From Mycobacterium shigaense (GTDB taxonomy: Bacteria > Actinomycetota > Actinomycetes > Mycobacteriales > Mycobacteriaceae), in the NCBI RefSeq assembly GCF_002356315.1, contig NZ_AP018164.1, positions 1,550,001 to 1,614,000 on the forward strand: 64,000 nucleotides of DNA, read 5' to 3'. The position numbers were made by a program, and so were the translations under genes. This document shows, one piece after another, positions 57,781 to 64,000 of this stretch. Every line of letters begins with the position of its first letter. Positions within the stretch are counted from its first letter, which is position 1. The notes below the pieces were generated by a model. The model made no database searches, was not told where the DNA came from, and saw only the letters and a program-made list of their open reading frames with translations.

Positions 57781-60688
57781 ATGAGCAACGACGAACCCCG
57801 GCCGCCCTTCGTGCCGCGCACCATCCGCCGGCTTGCGTGGGTGATCGTGCTGTTCTGGGTGGCGCTGGCCGCCATCACGAACCTCACCGTGCCGCAGCTG
57901 GAAGAGGTCGGCAAGACGCACAACGTCGCGCTGAACTCGCCTGATGCGCCGTCGCTCAAGGCGATCAAGCGCATCGGTGAAAAATTCAACGAGTTCGACA
58001 CCGACAGCTCGGCGATGATCGTGCTGGAAGGCGACAAGCCGCTCGGCGACGACGCCCACCGCTTCTACGACGAGATGATCCGCAAGCTCGAGCAGGATCG
58101 CAAACACATCGAGCACGTCCAGGACTACTGGGGAGACACGCTGACGGCGGCGGGATCGCAAAGCAGCGACGGCAAGGCCGCTTACGTTCATGTGAATCTC
58201 GCCGGTAACCAGGGCTCGGCGCTGGCCAACGAGGGTGTCGGGGCGCTGCGCGACATCATCGGGCGCATGACGCCGCCGCCGGGGGTCAAGGTCTACGTGA
58301 CCGGCGCGGCACCGCTGATCTCCGATCAGTTCGACGTCGGCAGCAAGGGAACCGCAAAGGTCACCATGATCACCATCGGCGTGATCGCGCTGATGCTGTT
58401 CTTCGTCTACCGCTCCGTGCTGACGACGCTGCTGGTGCTCGGCACGGTGCTGATCGAAATGTCCGCCGCCCGAGGCCTTGTCGCGTTCCTCGGCAACGCC
58501 GGGGTGATCGGGCTGTCGACCTATGCGACGAACATCCTCACCCTGCTGGTGATCGCCGCCGGCACCGACTACGCAATATTCTTCGTCGGGCGTTATCAGG
58601 AAGCACGCTCCGGCGGCGAAGATCGCGAGAGCGCTTTCTACACCATGTATGGCGGGACGACCCACGTCGTCCTGGGTTCTGGACTGACCGTCGCCGGCGC
58701 GGTGGCGTGTCTGAGCTTCACCCGGCTACCTTATTTTCAGAGCCTGGGAATCCCTGCGGCACTGGGCATCCTGGTCGCGCTGGCCGCCGCGCTCACGCTG
58801 GGGCCGGCCATCCTCACGCTGGGCGCCATGGTGGGCATCTTCGACCCCAAGCGGGCGATGCAAACCCGCGGCTGGCGACGTATCGGCACCGCCATCGTCC
58901 GCTGGCCCGGTGCCGTGCTGGCGGCCGCCTGCGTGCTGGCCCTGGTGGGTCTGCTCGCCCTGCCCGGCTACAAGACCAGTTACGACACCCGTCCCTACAT
59001 GCCCGCCGACGCGCCGGCCAACGTCGGCTACACGGCCGCCGAGAAGCATTTCTCGCGTGCCCGGCTGGAGCCCGAACTGCTGATGCTCGAGTCCGATCAC
59101 GACATGCGCAATCCGGCCGACATGCTCATCGTGGACAAGGTGGCCAAGGCGGTGTTCCACGTGCCCGGCGTCGCGCAGGTGCAGACCATCACTCGGCCGC
59201 TCGGCACGCCGCTCGTGCACAGCTCGCTGGCGTTCGTGGTCAGCAACCAAAGCGCCGCCCAGCAGGAAAACCTTACCTATCAACGGGATCGGGCCGACGA
59301 CGCCCTCAAGCAGGCCAACGAACTGTCCAAGACCATCAACATCCTCAAACAGCAGTACGTGCTGCAGCAGCAGCTCGCCGACGCCACCCACAGCGAGACC
59401 CAGAGCTTCCATGGCACCATCGCGACGATCAACGATCTGCGCGACAAGCTGGCCAACCTCGACGACTTCCTGCGGCCGCTGCGCAGCTATTTCTATTGGG
59501 AGAAGCACTGCTACGACATCCCCGCCTGCTATGCGATGCGGTCGACGTTCGAGGCGCTCGACGCCACCGACCAGCTGAGCGCGAAGTTCGAGGACCTCGT
59601 CGCGACGCTGGACAAACTCGATGCGCTGCAACCGCAACTGGTTTCGTTGATACCGCCGCAGATTCAAAGCCAGGAGACCAACCGCGATCTAACCCTGGCC
59701 AACTACGCCACCCTGTCCGGGATCTACGCGCAGACCGCCGCCGCGATCGACAACGCGACGGCGCTGGGGCGGGCCTTCGACGCGGCCAAGAACGACGACA
59801 CCTTCTACCTGCCGCCCGAGGTGTTCAACAACCCCGACTTCAAGCGGGGACTGAAGTTGTTCCTCTCACCCGACGGCAAGGCCGTCCGGATGATCGTCAC
59901 CCATGAGGGCGATCCCGCTACCACGCAAGGCATTTCGCACATCGACCCGATCGTCAGAGCCGCGCACGAGGCCTTGAAGGGCACGCCGATGGCCGATGCC
60001 CACATCTATGTGGGCGGCACCGCGGCGACGTACAAGGACATCCAGGAGGGCGCGAAGTACGACCTGTTGATCGTGGCGTTCGCCGCGCTGAGCCTCATCT
60101 TGCTGATCATGATGCTCATCACGCGGAGCCTGATCGCAGCGCTCGTCATCGTGGGCACCGTGGCCCTGTCGCTGGGCGCGTCGTTCGGCCTGTCGGTTCT
60201 GGTCTGGCAGTATCTTTTCGGCATCCAGTTGTACTGGGTCGTGCTGGCGCTGGCCGTGATCCTGCTGCTGGCGGTCGGATCGGACTACAACCTGCTGCTG
60301 ATCTCGCGATTCAAGGAGGAGATCCACGCCGGCCTGAAGACCGGTGTCATCCGCGCGATGGCGGGCTCGGGTTCGGTGGTCACCTCCGCTGGCATCGTGT
60401 TCGCAGTGACCATGTGCGCCTTCGTGTTCAGCGGGTTCCAGGTGCTCGGCCAGATCGGGACCACCATCGGTCTGGGATTGCTGTTCGACACACTGATCGT
60501 GCGGTCCTTCATGACGCCTTCTGTGGCAACGCTGTTGGGCCGTTGGTTCTGGTGGCCCCAGGCGGGTGCGCCCACGCCCGGCCAGCACCATGCTGCGGCC
60601 CTACGGGCCGCGCGCGGCGGTGCGTCAGCTGCTGCTGTGGGAGGACGACGATCCCGTGGTCGCCGGGGCCAAGGCGAAAACGCACTAA
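57781..60688 (+). CDS. MmpL family RND transporter, frameshifted near its C-terminus
   Basis: About 968 codons if the frame is restored. Helix 1 ([20 protein letters not shown]) is followed by a periplasmic porter domain, helices with [20 protein letters not shown], a second large periplasmic domain containing a long coiled-coil segment (residues about 490-570), and the second helix block with [19 protein letters not shown]. Both GxDY proton-relay segments are intact. After WFWWPQ one extra G (60561/60562) shifts the frame. The expected tail [14 protein letters not shown]...AKAKTH with stop TAA at 60686-60688 is present one frame over. As written, the protein lacks this cytoplasmic tail and has no nearby stop. 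Resembles the MmpL4/5 group. Confidence 0.85.
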
Positions 60689-61341
60689 CGCAGCATGGTG
60701 GCCACGATGCCGGCCAGATAGCCCAGTCGTGCCACCTCCGATGGTCGGAATTCCGGGCCGGGCCGGCCCAGCACGACCCCCGTGTGCGGGTCGCCCAGCG
60801 GCGCCGCGACCATCGCCATGTCCATGTCGCGCCAAACCGGCGGCACCCACTCCGCGGTGCCGTCGAGCGTCACCGCCTGTTCGATGGGCAGCCACGGCGC
60901 CGACACCGCCCGCGTCTCCGGCGCGCCCGGGCTCGCGGCAAGGCGCTCCAGCTCGTCGCCGGCGCGGCGCAACACCGTGCACCAGCTCACCCGCAACACC
61001 CGGGGTGCCTCGTCGGCCAGCACCTGCAGCCGGGCGTCGCGGCCGCTCGCCGCGGCGACGTGGTCGAGCAGCTCCAGCTCGCGATGCGCCTCCAGCAGAC
61101 CGGTATGGGGACGGACGCTGTCCACCCGAACGCCAGGCAGCGACTCGGCGGCGGTGATCAACGTGTCGGGCATCGCGCCCGGAGGCAACTCGATGACGAG
61201 GTCGTCGATCGCGTGACCCCGGGTGCGCTCCACCACGTCCAGCGACAGGATGTCGGCGCCCACCGAACCGAGCTTGACGGCCAGCGCGCCCAGGCTTCCG
61301 GGTCGGTCGACCAGCTCGATGCGCAACAGATAGGACGGCAC
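60685..61341 (-). CDS. ACT-domain protein (Rv3013-like)
   Basis: A 218-aa protein, the same length as M. tuberculosis Rv3013. The N-terminal ACT domain is [22 protein letters not shown], then [22 protein letters not shown]. The middle [18 protein letters not shown] and the C-terminal [21 protein letters not shown] and [17 protein letters not shown] are highly conserved in mycobacteria. ACT domains usually bind amino acids, but the ligand and role here are unknown. It starts at GTG 61341, divergent from gatC, and its stop shares bases with the restored mmpL stop (CTAA) in a tail-to-tail arrangement. Confidence 0.9.
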   Translation of the reverse strand: MPSYLLRIELVDRPGSLGALAVKLGSVGADILSLDVVERTRGHAIDDLVIELPPGAMPDTLITAAESLPGVRVDSVRPHTGLLEAHRELELLDHVAAASGRDARLQVLADEAPRVLRVSWCTVLRRAGDELERLAASPGAPETRAVSAPWLPIEQAVTLDGTAEWVPPVWRDMDMAMVAAPLGDPHTGVVLGRPGPEFRPSEVARLGYLAGIVATMLR

Positions 61342-61400
61342 GCGCCAACTGTTGCACAACGGTGCAACCATGGCATTTCGGCGGGTGTCGCGGTCGAGGC

Positions 61401-61406
61401 TAGGCT
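61401..61406 (+). promoter_or_regulatory. -10 element for predicted leaderless gatCA mRNA
   Basis: TAGGCT ends 9 bases before GTG 61415, the start that gives a GatC of normal length. Confidence 0.5.
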
Positions 61407-61414
61407 TTTCGCTC

Positions 61415-61723
61415 GTGTCCCAGATCTCCCGCATCTCCCGTCAGGAGGTGGCGCACCTCGCCCGACTGGCCCGGCTCGCGCTGACCGATACCGAGCTGGA
61501 CAGCTTCGCCGGCCAGCTCGACGCGATCATCACCCACGTCAGCCAGATTCAGGCGGTCGACGTCACCGGCGTCCAGGCTACCGACAACCCGCTCAAAGCC
61601 GTCAACGTGACGCGGCCGGACGAGACGACGCCGTGCCTGACCCAGCAGGAGGCGCTGGCCGCGGCGCCGGAAGCCGTCGACGGCCGCTTCGCCGTCCCGC
61701 AGATCCTCGGAGAAAGCCAGTGA
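61415..61723 (+). CDS. gatC: Asp-tRNA(Asn)/Glu-tRNA(Gln) amidotransferase subunit C
   Basis: A 102-aa small subunit of the GatCAB amidotransferase that converts Glu-tRNA(Gln) and Asp-tRNA(Asn) to the amidated forms. It wraps around GatA. Characteristic are [42 protein letters not shown] and the C-terminal [14 protein letters not shown] 61415 is chosen on length and on the TAGGCT -10. Its stop overlaps the gatA start by 4 bases (GTGA), so the two subunits are coupled. gatB lies outside the window. Confidence 0.95.
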   Translation: MSQISRISRQEVAHLARLARLALTDTELDSFAGQLDAIITHVSQIQAVDVTGVQATDNPLKAVNVTRPDETTPCLTQQEALAAAPEAVDGRFAVPQILGESQ

Positions 61724-63204
61724 CGGACGACATCATCCGGTCCGACGCCGCCAGCCTGGCCGCCAAGGTCGCGGCCAGGGAGCTGTCGTCGGTCGAAATC
61801 ACCCAGGCCTGCCTGGACCAGATCGAGGCGACCGATGAACGCTTCCATGCCTTTTTGCACGTGGCGGCCGACACCGCGCTCGCGGCCGCGGCCGCGGTGG
61901 ACAAATCGCTGGTCGGAGGCGAGCCGCCGGCGTCGGCGTTGACCGGGGTGCCGCTAGCGCTTAAGGACGTATTCACCACCACGGACATGCCGACCACCTG
62001 CGGATCCAAAATCCTGCAGGGCTGGCAATCGCCGTACGACGCGACCGTCACCGCGCGGCTGCGCGCGGCCGGCATCCCCATCTTGGGCAAGACCAACATG
62101 GACGAGTTCGCGATGGGCTCCTCTACCGAGAACTCGGCGTACGGCCCGACGCGCAACCCATGGAACGTCGAGCGGGTGCCGGGCGGCTCCGGCGGGGGCA
62201 GCGCGGCCGCGCTGGCCGCCTTCCAGGCGCCGCTGGCCATCGGAACCGACACCGGCGGCTCGATTCGCCAGCCCGCCGCGCTGACCGCGACGGTCGGCGT
62301 CAAGCCCACCTACGGCACGGTGTCCCGCTACGGGCTGGTGGCGTGCGCGTCGTCGCTGGATCAGGGCGGACCGTGCGCGCGCACCGTGCTGGACACCGCG
62401 CTGCTGCACCAGGTGATCGCCGGCCACGACACCCGCGACTCCACCTCCATCGATGCCACCGTGCCCGACGTCGTCGGCGCCGCCAGGGCCGGCGCGTCCG
62501 GCGACCTCAAGGGCGTGCGCGTCGGGGTCGTCAAGCAGTTGCGCGGCGAGGGCTACCAGCCGGGCGTGCTGGCCTCGTTCGAGGCGGCGGTCGCACAGCT
62601 GACCGCGCTCGGCGCCGAGGTGAGCGAGGTCGACTGCCCGCATTTCGATCACGCGCTGCCCGCCTACTACCTGATCCTGCCGTCGGAGGTGTCGAGCAAC
62701 CTCGCCCGCTTCGACGCGATGCGCTACGGGCTGCGCGTCGGCGACGACGGCAGCCACAGCGCCGAGGAAGTGATGGCGCTCACCCGGGCGGCGGGCTTCG
62801 GTCCAGAGGTCAAGCGGCGCATCATGATCGGCACCTATGCGCTGTCGGCGGGCTACTACGACGCCTACTACAACCAGGCGCAGAAGGTGCGCACGCTGAT
62901 CGCCCGCGACCTCGACGAGGCCTACCAGTCCGTCGACGTCCTGGTCTCTCCGACCACGCCGACCACCGCATTCGCGTTGGGGGAGAAGGTCGACGACCCG
63001 CTGGCGATGTACCTGTTCGACCTGTGCACCCTGCCACTGAACCTGGCCGGCCACTGCGGCATGTCCGTGCCGTCCGGGCTGTCGCCGGACGACGGGCTGC
63101 CGGTGGGACTGCAGCTCATGGCCCCCGCCCTGGCCGACGACCGGCTCTACCGGGTCGCTGCCGCCTACGAGGCCGCCCGCGGGCCGCTGCCGTCGGCGGT
63201 CTGA
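61720..63204 (+). CDS. gatA: Asp-tRNA(Asn)/Glu-tRNA(Gln) amidotransferase subunit A
   Basis: A 494-aa amidase-signature enzyme, the same length as in M. tuberculosis (Rv3011c). It hydrolyses glutamine and passes ammonia to GatB. The Ser-cisSer-Lys triad is visible: K82 in [10 protein letters not shown]157 in the glycine/serine-rich [11 protein letters not shown], and S181 in [12 protein letters not shown]. Downstream [38 protein letters not shown] and [11 protein letters not shown] are family hallmarks. GTG 61720 overlaps the gatC stop. The frameshifted mmpL upstream happens to be in this same frame with no stop between. Confidence 0.97.
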   Translation: MTDDIIRSDAASLAAKVAARELSSVEITQACLDQIEATDERFHAFLHVAADTALAAAAAVDKSLVGGEPPASALTGVPLALKDVFTTTDMPTTCGSKILQGWQSPYDATVTARLRAAGIPILGKTNMDEFAMGSSTENSAYGPTRNPWNVERVPGGSGGGSAAALAAFQAPLAIGTDTGGSIRQPAALTATVGVKPTYGTVSRYGLVACASSLDQGGPCARTVLDTALLHQVIAGHDTRDSTSIDATVPDVVGAARAGASGDLKGVRVGVVKQLRGEGYQPGVLASFEAAVAQLTALGAEVSEVDCPHFDHALPAYYLILPSEVSSNLARFDAMRYGLRVGDDGSHSAEEVMALTRAAGFGPEVKRRIMIGTYALSAGYYDAYYNQAQKVRTLIARDLDEAYQSVDVLVSPTTPTTAFALGEKVDDPLAMYLFDLCTLPLNLAGHCGMSVPSGLSPDDGLPVGLQLMAPALADDRLYRVAAAYEAARGPLPSAV

Positions 63205-63296
63205 CACAACGCCGCGTACAGTGCGACACGGCACGGTATGCCAGACCGTTACCTACTTAGCGCGCCGCTGTGACTCCTGCCGGGCAGTGTTGACTG

Positions 63297-63605
63297 GTGG
63301 ATCGACACGAGTACGGAGGGGCAGTGTTTTGGCGCAAGAAGACCCGCCATGGCGGGCCGTCGACGTTCTATGAGTTGACCGATCGATTGCACGGCGGACG
63401 CACGCTGTGCGTGGGCGGTGACGCGATCGCCAGCACGGTATCGATGTGGTTGCACGACTTAGATATCTCCAGCCCCCTGGTCGAGGATTTCGCGCGAGCG
63501 GTGCGCGCCGGTGATTGGCCGACGGCGCATGCCATCGGTGAGTGCTTGTCGGTCGACGTCCGAGAACTCGCGGACGTCGAAACCCCGATGGCCCCGACGG
63601 GGTAG
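63297..63605 (+). CDS. Small hypothetical protein
   Basis: A 102-aa soluble protein from GTG 63297 or possibly GTG 63324. It contains STFYELTDRLHGGRTLCVGG, SMWLHDLDISSPLVEDFARA and DWPTAHAIGECLSVDVRELA, suggesting a small mixed alpha/beta or helical domain. I do not recognise the family. It is convergent with the HTH gene that ends 4 bases later, and has no signal peptide or membrane segment. Confidence 0.55.
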   Translation: MDRHEYGGAVFWRKKTRHGGPSTFYELTDRLHGGRTLCVGGDAIASTVSMWLHDLDISSPLVEDFARAVRAGDWPTAHAIGECLSVDVRELADVETPMAPTG

Positions 63606-63608
63606 CTT

Positions 63609-64000
63609 TTAGTTCTGCCCGCGCGCTACGTACACCGGCGGCGGCGCGGTCAGGTCGATCCGGCTGTCCACCGTAAAAGTCGAGCGCAGCGGAAGCGTTT
63701 GGGAGTGCAGGGTCCAGCGATCCTGGAAGGCCTTGACCGACGCCCGGGTGTAAAACCGGCCCGCCGCTCAATGCACCACCGGGGCCGGGAAATCCGGATT
63801 TTCGGCCAGCTTTCCGGCTCGCTGCCGCGACACGCCCAACTGCCCGGCGATCTCGGTGATGCCGATCAGGTCGAGGTGCAACGGCTCGGGATGCGCGGTC
63901 TCGCTGACTAAGTCGGCCGCGCTCTGCACCAGCAGGCGTATCGGGCGCAGCAGCAGGCCGCCGGTGTCGACCGCATGCAGGCCCCGATCGGCGGCCTCTT
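63609..64000 (-). pseudogene. HTH (excisionase/MerR-like) DNA-binding protein broken by an in-frame TGA (5' end outside window)
   Basis: The frame enters from the right edge and reads LDLIGITEIAGQLGVSRQRA with GKLAENPDFPAPVVH, a helix-turn-helix of the excisionase/AlpA type. A TGA follows at 63770-63768. The same frame then continues with AAGRFYTRASVKAFQDRW, which is just what follows this HTH in intact relatives, and runs to TAA at 63611-63609. The TGA therefore interrupts a conserved segment. It is either a nonsense mutation, a sequencing error, or a shortened protein that keeps the HTH. The promoter and N-terminus are outside the window. Confidence 0.65.

Noticed and set aside
57409..63204. 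A single open frame of about 1,930 codons spanning mmpL, the ACT gene, gatC and gatA
   Set aside because: It is a by-product of the one-base insertion near 60561 and the scarcity of stops in GC-rich DNA. The middle part is antisense or out-of-frame sequence of real genes, and gatC/gatA have their own starts.

Overview
The window is high-GC actinobacterial DNA and almost certainly comes from a nontuberculous Mycobacterium. Gene order follows the M. tuberculosis Rv3048c-to-Rv3011c segment in reverse: nrdF2, adhC, fecB, ctaD, serB2, Rv3041c, Rv3040c, echA17, Rv3038c to Rv3034c, Rv3032 to Rv3030, fixA/fixB, Rv3027c, Rv3026c, iscS, mnmA, lpqA, Rv3015c, ligA, Rv3013, gatC, gatA. The pigment genes and missing M. 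tuberculosis blocks rule out the tuberculosis complex. A slow-growing, pigmented (avium-complex-like) species is a guess. Comparisons with M. tuberculosis are from memory, not from a search.

Region 1 (1-22.0 kb) is mostly the conserved backbone: a FAD oxidoreductase with a divergent TetR gene, a formaldehyde-dehydrogenase-like alcohol dehydrogenase, class Ib ribonucleotide reductase NrdF behind a pair of NrdR-like boxes, three DUF3349 paralogues with a decayed phoU among them, adhC, fecB, ctaD, serB2, an ABC ATPase/Nudix/EchA17 operon, and the Rv3038c-Rv3034c block. Inserted in it at 14.8-16.5 kb is a small accessory patch with a broken barstar/HNH hybrid and an EspC-like type VII secretion gene pair.

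Region 2 (22.0-39.5 kb) is a carotenoid and light-protection island between the genes matching Rv3034c and Rv3032. A minus-strand operon crtE-crtI-crtB-crtYc-crtYd-crtT-crtU-Rieske, linked mostly by 4-nt stop/start overlaps, predicts GGPP to phytoene to lycopene to beta-carotene to an aromatic (isorenieratene-type) carotenoid. The other arm holds photolyase, TspO and an MmpL-like exporter, facing a divergent MarR gene, a truncated second TspO, type 2 IPP isomerase and a glycosyltransferase. A second MarR gene lies between the arms. Related AT-rich motifs sit upstream of crtE and in the mmpL/marR divergent promoter, suggesting one regulon. The island edges carry gene remnants.

Region 3 (39.5-55.6 kb) is backbone again: the methylglucose-lipopolysaccharide/alpha-glucan genes, electron-transfer flavoprotein, two acyltransferases, IscS and MnmA, LpqA, a MetE-like protein, LigA, then a Cys/Met-metabolism PLP enzyme and a TetR gene.

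Region 4 (55.6-64.0 kb) has a relatively AT-rich non-coding stretch, fused remnants of an antiporter and a DUF4436 protein, and an mmpS-mmpL pair behind a perfect TetR-type palindrome. A 1-nt insertion at the 3' end of mmpL removes its normal stop and places it in frame with gatA. The region ends with the ACT protein, gatC, gatA, a small unknown gene, and a HTH gene broken by an in-frame TGA. I saw no rRNA, tRNA, CRISPR array or intact insertion sequence.
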